Shown here: positions 28,161 through 36,577 of the stretch, in pieces
Layout: every line of letters begins with the position of its first letter
Position numbering within the stretch: the stretch's first letter is position 1
Assembly: GCA_937967505.1 (NCBI GenBank)
Contig: CALCJM010000014.1
Span: 58,975-122,974 of the forward strand
DNA length: 64,000 nt
Direction of reading: 5' to 3'
Origin: an uncultured Pirellulaceae bacterium
Lineage (GTDB): Bacteria; Planctomycetota; Planctomycetia; Pirellulales; Pirellulaceae
Made by a program: the position numbers and the translations under genes
Notes under the pieces: generated by a model
Database searches by the model: none
What the model saw: the letters and a program-made list of their open reading frames with translations, nothing else
What the model was told of the DNA's origin: nothing

Positions 28161-28472
28161 ATGACTCGGCAAAAACGAACCACCCAAAAGCAGCTTGAAT
28201 CGCTTACGATGGCTGCCGAATGCCTCAAAACACTTGCACACCCTCACCGTTTACGGATCGTGCAATTGTTGCTGACCGATGTGCAATACACGGTCAACGA
28301 ACTGGCCGAAGTATGCGGGATCGCTCAACCCATGATGTCCGACCACCTGCGACTGATGCAACGTAGCGGATTCCTGACCAGTGAAAAACGCGGACGTTCA
28401 GTTCACTACTCGATCGCTGAACCCAGTCTCTCCAAAATCATGGATTGCGTGGAATCACGCTTCGGTCTGTAA
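28161..28472 (+). CDS. ArsR/SmtB-family transcriptional regulator
   Basis: This 103-residue winged-helix repressor starts at the ATG at 28161, which gives the normal size; the frame is open further upstream without family sequence. The core is ECLKTLAHPHRLRIVQLLL, then the recognition helix region VCGIAQPMMSDHLRLMQRSGFL and wing EKRGRSVHYSI. Cysteines are at 21, 52 and 96; an intramolecular pair could sense oxidised or reactive sulfur, or metal. It does not have the Cys positions of BigR/SqrR. It sits 95 bases before a sulfur-transporter pair and probably controls it. Confidence 0.88.
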   Translation: MTRQKRTTQKQLESLTMAAECLKTLAHPHRLRIVQLLLTDVQYTVNELAEVCGIAQPMMSDHLRLMQRSGFLTSEKRGRSVHYSIAEPSLSKIMDCVESRFGL

Positions 28473-28532
28473 CCCACACTTACGGTCCTCCTCCATTGCT
28501 CCCGTTAAATTACCGTACTTAATTACATCACG

Positions 28533-28544
28533 ATATCTCGATAT
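28533..28544. promoter_or_regulatory. Candidate operator palindrome
   Basis: ATATCTCGATAT is a 5-2-5 inverted repeat in the short gap between the ArsR gene and the transporter genes. This is where the regulator could bind to control the transporter pair. No second copy is clear upstream of the regulator itself. Confidence 0.3.
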
Positions 28545-28567
28545 AACCATAGAATATAAGAATTTCC

Positions 28568-29065
28568 ATGATCGATTTCATGCTCAACCCCTAGCCATGG
28601 TGGCTGTCGGGGATTCTGATTGGTCTGACCGTGCCGCTAATGTTCCTGTTGGCAGGAAGATCCTTCGGTATTTCTGCAAGCTTCCAAGAGATTGGTGCAA
28701 TATGTGCCCCAGGAAATCTGGCCTACCTGAAAAACCACCGATGGAAATCAGGCGTCTGGACTTTGATCTTTGTCGTTGGAATCGCATTTGGCGGATACAT
28801 CGCGAACAACTTTCTGTCCCACGTACCGGTTGAGTTTCTGCCACCGTCGCTGGTCAGTATTGGCGGAGCCTTCCGACTACTGGTGGGTGGGCTGCTGGTT
28901 GGGTTTGGCGCGCGCTACGCCGGTGGTTGCACATCCGGACACGCGATCATGGGCATTTCTAACCTCAACTGGCCCAGCCTCATCGCCACCGCGTTCTTTT
29001 TCGTGGGCGGACTGGGAGTGACCTGGGGGTTAGGAAATTTGATCTTTGGAGGGCTAGGGTTATGA
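28568..29065 (+). CDS. YeeE/YedE-type sulfur transporter, first half, with in-frame TAG near start
   Basis: The family sequence begins upstream of any usable start. ATG at 28568 gives MIDFMLNP, then TAG at 28592, then in the same frame PWWLSGILIGLTVPLMFLLAGRSFG and so on to 29065. Homologs usually read ...PWPWY..GPLIGLTVPLLL, so the TAG most simply replaces a Trp codon. Without readthrough, the first start after it is GTG at 28631, which removes half of membrane helix 1. The rest is intact: FGARYAGGCTSGHAIMG is the sulfur-binding Cys motif and four or five membrane helices follow. The stop overlaps the next ATG by 4 bases. It may be a nonsense allele, a shortened functional form, or a sequence error. 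Confidence 0.75.
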
Positions 29066-29562
29066 GTGTTGCCGATACCAATCTGGAACAGAATCCGCAA
29101 TCGCTAGGCCCTGAACCGGCCTCCAACCGAAGCGATCAGTTCCCCGGTTTTTCCACAACGATATTGCCTGTTGCCGCGATCGGAACTTTCTTCGGGATTG
29201 TATTGACCAAATCCGAGGTGGTGCGATGGCAGCGTGTGCACGATATGTTTCTGTTCAGAGAGGCACACATGTACCTGATTATCGCGACGGGTATCCTCGT
29301 CGCCATGGTATCCATCTTGCTGATCAGGAAGCTGGGGATCAAATCCGTCAGCCAGAAAACCTATGCCTATCGGCCAAGACCATTTGAGCCCGGAGTTATC
29401 TTTGGCGGTACAATTTTCGGTTGCGGATGGGCAATCGCAGGCGCGTGTCCCGGACCAATCTATTCGCAAATTGGCGGTGGACAGTGGATGGCGTTGTTTA
29501 CGCTCGTCGGGGCTCTTGCCGGCACGTATTTATTTGCGTGGCTAAAACCCAAATTACCGTAG
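29062..29562 (+). CDS. YeeE/YedE-type sulfur transporter, second half
   Basis: This 166-residue membrane protein continues the two-gene DUF395/YeeE module that imports thiosulfate or a related sulfur species. After a polar N-terminus of about 30 residues come helices around ILPVAAIGTFFGIVL, MYLIIATGILVAM and the conserved block GVIFGGTIFGCGWAIAGACPGP with two Cys. The ATG overlaps the stop of the first half (ATGA). Together the two halves equal one full-length YeeE. Confidence 0.9.
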   Translation: MSVADTNLEQNPQSLGPEPASNRSDQFPGFSTTILPVAAIGTFFGIVLTKSEVVRWQRVHDMFLFREAHMYLIIATGILVAMVSILLIRKLGIKSVSQKTYAYRPRPFEPGVIFGGTIFGCGWAIAGACPGPIYSQIGGGQWMALFTLVGALAGTYLFAWLKPKLP

Positions 29563-29636
29563 GGGCTGCGAACCGTTTCCCGCCACGCACTCCGTAGTCA
29601 GTACCGGCACACAAACGCGGCACACAAACTCAACCT

Positions 29637-30716
29637 TTAACGACGCAATGCAGGGCGCTCGTTGTGTAATCGCAATTTCACCGGTGCAATCTTCAAAGGC
29701 TGCAATGCAACAAACGTCTGCGCCCGTTTAACCTCGGCAACTTCGGCCAGTTCCCGCGAATCGACCAATTTCACTGACATCCGTCCCACGTATTTCAAAA
29801 AACTGTCGGCACCGTTATACCCCTGAACTTTCTCATCCCAGTGCACGCGTTTTTGAATCGGAAGTCCTTTGGCGATGTCCCAAACAACATACCCATTGAC
29901 CATCTTTTGCAAAATCTTGGAACGCACCGTGTGGCTCTTAATCGGTGTCAACACCTCCGTCCGAAACGAAATATAGGCCATTCCTTTTCTCACCTTCAGA
30001 AACTCATAGCAACGACGCGCCTTCAAATTCACGTGCGCCCCGTGCTCGTTGGACGACTGAAAGGACATTGGCACGTTCCAGCGATGCCCAACCGCAATCG
30101 GTGATACCGGCAACGGAATGGTCACGTCGCCGGTCGAGAAATCCGTCGATACAAATTCTGACTGACGGTCGAGAATCTCGCCGTTGGGCTTGAATGTGAT
30201 CCGTGAACGCTGTTGACCAAGCGTTTCGGCAATGGCCGCGTACTCATCCGGCGCTTTGGTAGTCGTCTGACTATCATACAACGCGGGCTCTTCCTGCCCC
30301 ACCTTTTTCCAGGCCTTGATCGCTTCAATCGAGTTGGTAAACACCATTTCGCCAGTGCTTTTGTTGACATCAGTCACGTTCCACGTACTTAACGTTTCAA
30401 CGCGCGCGGACGCCTCTTCAGTCGTGCCGCTGATCTGCGTCTTGGTCGTCGTGACGTGTTCGACCTTCCACGACAGAGTCTGACCCTCTTCAAGTCGATA
30501 GCTTAAATCATAGATTGCTCGCGCCCCCAATGCACCGGCGACACGATTGGCCGCCGCATTGACCCGCACACCGAATTCGGCGTCGGGTCCGCCAATTTCT
30601 TTCTCTTGGGCAAACGCAACACCCCCGCAGCCCAGCATGGAAGTGATCAGCAGGACCGACAGCAAACACTGACGATGCGGCAATAGCCTAAAGTTGACAG
30701 CAGATCGAACAATCAC
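29637..30716 (-). CDS. Secreted protein of unknown function
   Basis: This 359-residue protein has an N-terminal signal (CLLSVLLITSMLGCGGVAFAQ), cleaved either after AFA or, less likely, as a lipoprotein at the Cys. The mature part is beta-rich, with LSYRLEEGQTLSWKVEH opening a domain that continues to the LPVSPIAVGHRWNVPM region. This resembles planctomycete proteins in which a conserved Leu-Tyr core is followed by strand pairs. I do not recognise a function. It is the last of four co-directional genes (coiled-coil protein, acylphosphatase, nadK, this), 82 bases after nadK. Confidence 0.7.
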   Translation of the reverse strand: MIVRSAVNFRLLPHRQCLLSVLLITSMLGCGGVAFAQEKEIGGPDAEFGVRVNAAANRVAGALGARAIYDLSYRLEEGQTLSWKVEHVTTTKTQISGTTEEASARVETLSTWNVTDVNKSTGEMVFTNSIEAIKAWKKVGQEEPALYDSQTTTKAPDEYAAIAETLGQQRSRITFKPNGEILDRQSEFVSTDFSTGDVTIPLPVSPIAVGHRWNVPMSFQSSNEHGAHVNLKARRCYEFLKVRKGMAYISFRTEVLTPIKSHTVRSKILQKMVNGYVVWDIAKGLPIQKRVHWDEKVQGYNGADSFLKYVGRMSVKLVDSRELAEVAEVKRAQTFVALQPLKIAPVKLRLHNERPALRR

Positions 30717-30798
30717 GTTTTCGCTTCCTTACGAAAGTTGTGAGATGGAATCAGCGCCGACGGTGACCGGAGAAGTCCTGCTCCAGCCATCCTGCCCG

Positions 30799-31671
30799 CT
30801 ACTTTTTAAACTCGCCGCCCCAACCCAGTTTCTCGCGGAGCGTGCGATAGTAATTATTGCCTGTAACCTCAATTAATTGAAAGACCGATTTATCGCGCAC
30901 CACCCGCACCCGGTCGGTAGATTCCAGTTTCGTGATCGTTTGTCCGTCCAAAACCACCGAAGTCGATGAATTAGGCCGCTTGGCCACGAACTCATAAACC
31001 CGATCCGCCGTGTCCACGACCGGACGCACCGTCAGCGTATGAGGACTGATCGGTGATATCACGAATGCTTGCAGATCTTTTCTCAGAATCGGGCCTCCGG
31101 CCGAAAGGTTGTGGGCCGTCGATCCAACGGGAGTGCTGATAATTAATCCGTCGCAGCTGTACGAGGTGGCCATTTGACCATCCACGTAAAGATCAATTTT
31201 CTGGATATCGAAGGGAGGTCCCCCCAAAATTGCCACCTCATTAAGCCCCACGTGTTCGGAAATCTTCTTGTTGCCACGAAAAACTTGGACATTCAGCATC
31301 AAGTGATCGATGTATTTGTACTCGTTTCTCCCAATCGCCTCCAACGCCGCCCCCAATGCTTCCGGGCCAACATCAGCCAAAAAACCAAGCTTGCCAAGGT
31401 TAACACCAAGGACAGGAATCTGCTTGCTGCCGAGTCGTTTGGCGGCCCGTAGAATCGAACCGTCCCCGCCAAGCACGATCACGAAGTCCGTTTCTTCGAC
31501 CTTGATTTCTTCCGAATAATCACAGTCTTCGCCAACGATCGTAACGTACTCCTCGATCACCGGCCGCAATTTATCAATCTCGGCGGCCAAGTGTGGCCGA
31601 TGATCGACAGAGCTGAGCACAAAGACGCGCGGTTTGGTTTGGGAGTCAAAATGAGTGGTGGGAATGGGCAT
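30799..31671 (-). CDS. nadK: NAD kinase
   Basis: This enzyme phosphorylates NAD to NADP using ATP. The 290-residue protein shows the family signature IVLGGDGSILRAAKR, then LGVNLGKLGFLADV, the NE motif in VGLNEVAILGG, and GLIISTPVGSTAHNLSAGGPI with SPISPHTL. The length is normal. It lies 53 bases downstream of acylphosphatase in the same direction, so co-transcription is likely. Confidence 0.95.
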   Translation of the reverse strand: MPIPTTHFDSQTKPRVFVLSSVDHRPHLAAEIDKLRPVIEEYVTIVGEDCDYSEEIKVEETDFVIVLGGDGSILRAAKRLGSKQIPVLGVNLGKLGFLADVGPEALGAALEAIGRNEYKYIDHLMLNVQVFRGNKKISEHVGLNEVAILGGPPFDIQKIDLYVDGQMATSYSCDGLIISTPVGSTAHNLSAGGPILRKDLQAFVISPISPHTLTVRPVVDTADRVYEFVAKRPNSSTSVVLDGQTITKLESTDRVRVVRDKSVFQLIEVTGNNYYRTLREKLGWGGEFKK

Positions 31672-31724
31672 GTGGCAATTCTAACCGGTTTTCATATCCG
31701 TCGCACAGCGAAAATGCCCGGAAT

Positions 31725-31997
31725 TCAATGAAGCACGGACATGCCCGAGAACTGACCGGTCGCTTTGGACCTCACGATGCGTGTGTCGGGGACCGCACCA
31801 TGAGTTGCCGACGCCACGCTTTCCAGGTAGGCCTCCACTTCTGACGGCTGACCTTCGACAATCATCTCTACATCGCCGTCGTCCAGATTCTTCACCCACC
31901 CCACCACATCGTAACGCCGCGCTTGCTGGACACAGGTGTAACGGAAGCCTACTCCCTGAACCCGTCCGGAAAACCAAACATGGAATCGCTGGTCCAC
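31725..31997 (-). CDS. Acylphosphatase
   Basis: This 90-residue protein hydrolyses acyl phosphates. It has the phosphate-binding loop FSGRVQGVGFRYT with the catalytic Arg and the GWVKNLDDGDVEMIVEG segment with the catalytic Asn. The start is a GTG that shares a base with the preceding gene's TAG (TAGTG), so it is translationally coupled to the coiled-coil protein. Confidence 0.95.
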   Translation of the reverse strand: MDQRFHVWFSGRVQGVGFRYTCVQQARRYDVVGWVKNLDDGDVEMIVEGQPSEVEAYLESVASATHGAVPDTRIVRSKATGQFSGMSVLH

Positions 31998-33223
31998 TAC
32001 TTTCGCAGCTCCCGGGTGATCTTTCCAAACGCTTCACGCATTTTGGCATTTTCGAACGGACGCAAATCAGGCACCGTCAGGTTGGCAATCGAATCAAACG
32101 CGCGGCGGGATGTCGATAACAAATTGGCCAGATCTTTGGACAGAGAAACCGTTTTATAGGTGTTGGCAGCCGTCAGAATATTCTTCCGACATTCCAGATT
32201 TGCCATCATCATCTCGTGTTTTTGCTGGGACAACACTTGTTTGTACAACTGTGTCGCTTCAAACGCCGTCTGGTTACTGAAGATGTTATTTTCCAATACC
32301 TGAGCATTGCCTCCCGCCTCAATCGCCTTTTCGGCATGTGTGATATTTGCCTGCGCCGCCTGGGCGTATTCGTCAAGCTTCGGATAGTAGACGACATCTA
32401 CGTTTTCAACGAACTTGTTTTGCAATCGATCAATCGTCTTGAGCAACATCAAATACACGCCGTAATACTTCTTGGCCGCCTCCAGATCTTCCCCCGTTTT
32501 TTCCGTCAGCTGTTCCAGTTCCAGGGCAAATGCTTTGGCATTGTCAAAGATGATCGACACACGCACGAATTCATCACCGGTGATCGATTCCAACAGCAGG
32601 TCTATTTTCTCCTCGTCCAGATCCATACCGATACGTTTCAACTCCGCCACCAGCCCGGCTTTCTCTTCGGCGATGCTCAACTCCAGCCCCTCAATCCCTG
32701 ATTTGGCCGAATCAATCTTTTTCTGGTATCCCGATTTGGTCGTTGTCAGTGGATTATAACTACTGTCGGGTGCCGAGATTTTCTTGCGTTGATACAGTGT
32801 GATGTTTTTTCGCTGCGCCGACATTTTGGCGCGCAAGTCCGCGATCCGAATGCGGCGGTCAGAAATACTCGACAGCCCCAGTGCCTCTGCGGCAGTGTCC
32901 AGGTAGCTTTCAATCTTGCGTTCCTGCGACTGCTTGGTCGTGCTCAAAAAGTCATAGAACGCCAGGTCCTGCTGGCTGGGAAGTTTCTCTTTGTCGTCAA
33001 ACATTTTCAACGCCGAATCCAGCGCTCCGTGCGCTTCCTCGAAGAAGCGCTCCGTTTCCGCTTTGCGTTGGGCCGCCAGTTCTTCATTCTGCGCCCTGAC
33101 ATCTCCGGGTGTCAAACCGACATAGACCGTCCACATGACGATCGCCATCCAGATGCCTCCCCGGATCAACACGTTACGTGTCGAGGCCACTTGCCGTTCC
33201 GGGGTCATTTTAGCAGTATTCAT
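31997..33223 (-). CDS. Membrane-anchored coiled-coil protein, unknown function
   Basis: The ATG at 33223 is preferred; the frame is open to an ATG at 33304, but the extra 27 residues look unrelated. The product is about 408 residues. It has one hydrophobic helix near the N-terminus (GGIWMAIVMWTVYVGL) followed by DVRAQN, a signal-peptide-like end. The remainder is almost all helix, rich in Glu, Lys, Gln and Ala, with heptads. I recognise no family. It is the first gene of the nadK operon and may be periplasmic. Confidence 0.72.
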   Translation of the reverse strand: MNTAKMTPERQVASTRNVLIRGGIWMAIVMWTVYVGLTPGDVRAQNEELAAQRKAETERFFEEAHGALDSALKMFDDKEKLPSQQDLAFYDFLSTTKQSQERKIESYLDTAAEALGLSSISDRRIRIADLRAKMSAQRKNITLYQRKKISAPDSSYNPLTTTKSGYQKKIDSAKSGIEGLELSIAEEKAGLVAELKRIGMDLDEEKIDLLLESITGDEFVRVSIIFDNAKAFALELEQLTEKTGEDLEAAKKYYGVYLMLLKTIDRLQNKFVENVDVVYYPKLDEYAQAAQANITHAEKAIEAGGNAQVLENNIFSNQTAFEATQLYKQVLSQQKHEMMMANLECRKNILTAANTYKTVSLSKDLANLLSTSRRAFDSIANLTVPDLRPFENAKMREAFGKITRELRK

Positions 33224-33415
33224 AAACAGTTCCTGTATCTGAATCGACAAGGTCGCAAACCAATGATGCAATTGACCTTTAGCTCCAGTATAACCTTTTT
33301 TCACAACGGAATCGGGATCTTCAATAGGGCATTCGAAATCAGTAAACCAATATTGGCGAAATCAAACGAATTTCCATAATGGTCGTTGAATGCCCCACCC
33401 GCTGTCTGCCCCACA

Positions 33416-33934
33416 TCAGATCTCGAGAACTCCGCCGCAGTTCTTGCAGGTGCGCATTTCCTCAGACTGATTAAACTGCTGTGTGATCGCGGTTAGCTTG
33501 GTGACAATTTCTTGGGGCGCTTTCAATTCGAAATAGGCCTCATAAATTTTATGATCGCAATTCTCACAGAACCAAACACAACCATCCTTCTGCCCCGGTT
33601 GTCGATTGGTTTCAACCACTATTCCAATCGTGTCGGCACCACGTCGAGGCGAATGCAGCGTCCTGGCCGGGAGTAAAAACATGTCACCAGCAGTGATTTC
33701 GATGTCCTCGACTTTGTCATCGACGACCACTTTCAGCACGATCGTCCCCTCAATCTGATAGAACAGTTCTTCGCCTTCGTTGTAGTGGAAGTCACGGCGG
33801 CTGTTGGGGCCGCCGACAACCATCACGATCAGATCAGCAGCTTCGGTGTAAATACACCGGTTACCAATGGGTGGTTTGAGAGACTCCCGGTGGTCCTCGA
33901 TCCACTGAAAAAGATTAAAGGGTTGCTTGAACAT
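33416..33934 (-). CDS. haaO: 3-hydroxyanthranilate 3,4-dioxygenase
   Basis: This Fe(II) cupin dioxygenase of the kynurenine pathway opens 3-hydroxyanthranilate toward quinolinate, the NAD precursor. The ATG at 33934 (MFKQPFNLFQWIEDHRE) matches family starts. It has the metal-ligand region RRDFHYNEGEELFYQIEG, then GDMFLLPARTLHSPRR. At the C-terminus two Cys pairs (CENC, CKNC) form the rubredoxin-like iron site of bacterial HaaO. The protein is 172 residues. No other kynurenine gene is adjacent. Confidence 0.92.
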   Translation of the reverse strand: MFKQPFNLFQWIEDHRESLKPPIGNRCIYTEAADLIVMVVGGPNSRRDFHYNEGEELFYQIEGTIVLKVVVDDKVEDIEITAGDMFLLPARTLHSPRRGADTIGIVVETNRQPGQKDGCVWFCENCDHKIYEAYFELKAPQEIVTKLTAITQQFNQSEEMRTCKNCGGVLEI

Positions 33935-34311
33935 GAGTTGGTCGCTTATGAAAACTGGCGCAAGAGCGTAGTGGGCTTCGCCAAAACTCCACTCCAGCAA
34001 GTAATTGGTTTCAAAGATTTCTGGCGAAATCCACTACTTTAAAAGTCAACGTTACCGAACCACCAATTTACAAATTGTAACGCTGCGCCAGCACCAACGC
34101 CAGCACTGACGCTGGCACCGTTACAGACACCAAAGCATGAAGGAAGTTTTGTCACAACACTTTGACGGGCGTAAATATTGCTCTGCACCAGTAACGTGAC
34201 GACAACCGATTGATTGTACTTGACATCGCAGCGCAATCTCTGCACACTCGTGCCCCGCCGGCAGTGGTAGAAGGTGCGAGTCCCCAATCCCCCTCCTCTA
34301 CAGAATCGTTA
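33935..34311. other. Divergent intergenic region
   Basis: This gap of about 377 bases separates haaO and the second ABC exporter, which are transcribed away from each other. It must hold both promoters. It includes a short internal repetition of CAGCACCAACGCCAGCACTGACGC type near 34087-34115. I see no gene or clear operator. Confidence 0.5.
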
Positions 34312-36306
34312 ATGAAACCGTTTTTTCGAGCCATCTGGCTATCGCTGCGTTACAAGTGGTCCATCGCCGGTGCCGTTACCTGTGCGGTGATGATTTCGCT
34401 GTTATGGAGCATGAGTATCACGACGATCTATCCGATTGTCGTCGTTGTGCTTCAGGATGAAACGGCCGTGACGTGGGTCGATGGCGAAATTCGATCGACC
34501 TATGAAAACATTGCCGAACTGAACACTGAAATTGCCGGCCTACAGCAATCGATCGCCACGGCAACCGATGCCGCAACCGCCTCCCGTTTCAGTTTGAAAC
34601 TGAACATCAAACAGGATCGATTAAAGAGTGAGGTAAAGCGCGCCGGGTACTTCGAAAACACAATGAAGCCCGTCATTGACCGGTACGCGCCTGATTCGGC
34701 ATTTGAAACGCTGACGTGGGCCATTGGATTTCTATTGTTGGTTTCGATCCTGAAGGGGTTCTTTCTGGTTGCCTCGTCATGGCTGACGGCACGTGTGGCC
34801 AGCAGAACCGTCATGGACATGCGACGGATTTACTACCGGCAGGCATTGGAACTGGATCAGAAAAAAATCGACGGGATTGGCACGTCCAACATCATCACAC
34901 ACTTGGCGCACAACATGATGATGGTCAATGGTGGCCTGATGATGTTCTATGGCAAGTGCATTCGGGAACCATTAAAAATGGTGACCTGCTTGGTTTGTGC
35001 GGCCATGATCAGCCTGCCACTGCTGTTAATTTCGATGGTCATGGTGCCAGTCGGGGCCGCACTGGTAAATTTGGTTTCACGCCGCATGAAGAACTCGACA
35101 CAGTCAGAGATGAAGGGAATGTCATCCGTTTTCCAGTCGCTGATCGAAACCTTCTCAGGCGTAAAAACCGTGAGAATATTCAATCGTGAACGCACCGAAC
35201 GCCGACGATTCAAGGCCTGTGCCGATCTGCTGTACAATATGTCGTTGCGGATTTCGCTGTACGATTCACTATTGCGGCCAATCACCGAAGTGCTGGGGAT
35301 CATCTCCATTTCAATCGCCCTATTGGCGGGAGCATGGTTGGTATTAAACAACCAGACTCACCTCTTTGGCGACTGGTTGAAGATTACTGACACACCATTG
35401 AAACCCAATCAGCTGATTCTGTTCTACGCTTTGCTGGCCGGTGCCAGCGACCCGGTTCGCAAGATGACCGAAGTGGTCAATGTACTGGTGCGCGGCGGGG
35501 CAGCATGTGATAACCTGATCAAAACCTACGACCAACCTCCTCGGATCGATTATCCACGCCCGCCAGTACCCATGCCGGTACACCGCAGCAATATTGAATT
35601 CAAGGAGGTCGTCTTCTGCTACAAACCACGGACTCCTGTCCTGCGCAGGCTATCGCTGAACATTCCTCACGGCCAGACACTGGCCATCGTCGGCGGCAAC
35701 GGTTCGGGAAAAACAACTTTGGTCAATCTGCTGGCTCGATTTTACGATCCCAACCGGGGGTCAGTGCACGTTGACGGGGTGAACCTGAAAAAAGTCAACC
35801 CCCGGAAATTACGACGCCAGATTGCGTGGGTGACGCAGGATTCTCATCTGTTTCAGGGCACGATCCGGGAAAACATCGCCTACGGATGTCGTAACGCTAC
35901 CGAGGAGCAAATTATGGCGGCGGCCAACATTGCACGGCTGGACGATTTTGTCGACAAATTCGAAGACGGCTATGACACCATCATTGGCGATGACGGCGGG
36001 CAGCTGTCCGCCGGCCAGCGCCAGCGCGTGGCATTGGCCAGAGCGGTCATTGCCGACCCAAGAATCTTTATCCTTGACGAAGCGACCAGTCAAATCGATG
36101 GCAGAACGGAAACCCTGATCCATGAGGAACTGGTCGAATTTATCAAATCACGCACGACGATCATCATCACGCATCGGCGATCTTCGCTGGAGTTAGCCGA
36201 TCGGGTCATTGTCATGCAGGATGGACGCATTGCACACGATAGCTCCGTCGCCGAAGCAGACGCCCATAGCCTGCAGTTCCAGCATCTGTTTTCCAAAAGT
36301 GCCTGA
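34312..36306 (+). CDS. MsbA-like ABC exporter, half-transporter
   Basis: This 664-residue half-transporter starts at the ATG at 34312; the upstream open frame lacks family sequence. Helix 1 is followed by a periplasmic coiled insert (NIAELNTEIAGLQQSIATA...), as in the exporter at 25753-27729, with which it shares the whole plan. The ATPase has Walker A GGNGSGKTT, Walker B IFILDEATSQ and ITHRRSSLE. The signature is LSAGQ rather than LSGGQ, a tolerated variant. GT4 genes downstream suggest export of a glycolipid or polysaccharide. The substrate is not known. Confidence 0.9.
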   Translation: MKPFFRAIWLSLRYKWSIAGAVTCAVMISLLWSMSITTIYPIVVVVLQDETAVTWVDGEIRSTYENIAELNTEIAGLQQSIATATDAATASRFSLKLNIKQDRLKSEVKRAGYFENTMKPVIDRYAPDSAFETLTWAIGFLLLVSILKGFFLVASSWLTARVASRTVMDMRRIYYRQALELDQKKIDGIGTSNIITHLAHNMMMVNGGLMMFYGKCIREPLKMVTCLVCAAMISLPLLLISMVMVPVGAALVNLVSRRMKNSTQSEMKGMSSVFQSLIETFSGVKTVRIFNRERTERRRFKACADLLYNMSLRISLYDSLLRPITEVLGIISISIALLAGAWLVLNNQTHLFGDWLKITDTPLKPNQLILFYALLAGASDPVRKMTEVVNVLVRGGAACDNLIKTYDQPPRIDYPRPPVPMPVHRSNIEFKEVVFCYKPRTPVLRRLSLNIPHGQTLAIVGGNGSGKTTLVNLLARFYDPNRGSVHVDGVNLKKVNPRKLRRQIAWVTQDSHLFQGTIRENIAYGCRNATEEQIMAAANIARLDDFVDKFEDGYDTIIGDDGGQLSAGQRQRVALARAVIADPRIFILDEATSQIDGRTETLIHEELVEFIKSRTTIIITHRRSSLELADRVIVMQDGRIAHDSSVAEADAHSLQFQHLFSKSA

Positions 36307-36577
36307 GCGGTTGACCAGCAGGCGTCCCAAAAATAGCGCTCTCTCCCGCGTCTCGCCCTCTTTCAACCTTTTTCCCTATTTAGGCTTTCTAGGCTTTGAA
36401 TGCAGGGTATGCCCCCGGGCCACCAAGGCGAGCGTTTTTTCGCAGCTCGGTCACCACCGAATCAAACTGCCGCTAGCACACCGGTTTGGGTTGATATTCC
36501 CCTCCCGCCGGACGCCTGTTAGTGTCCCACGGCATCTGCCTCCGGTTATTGAGCAACTCTCAAAACAGGTCTGACCT

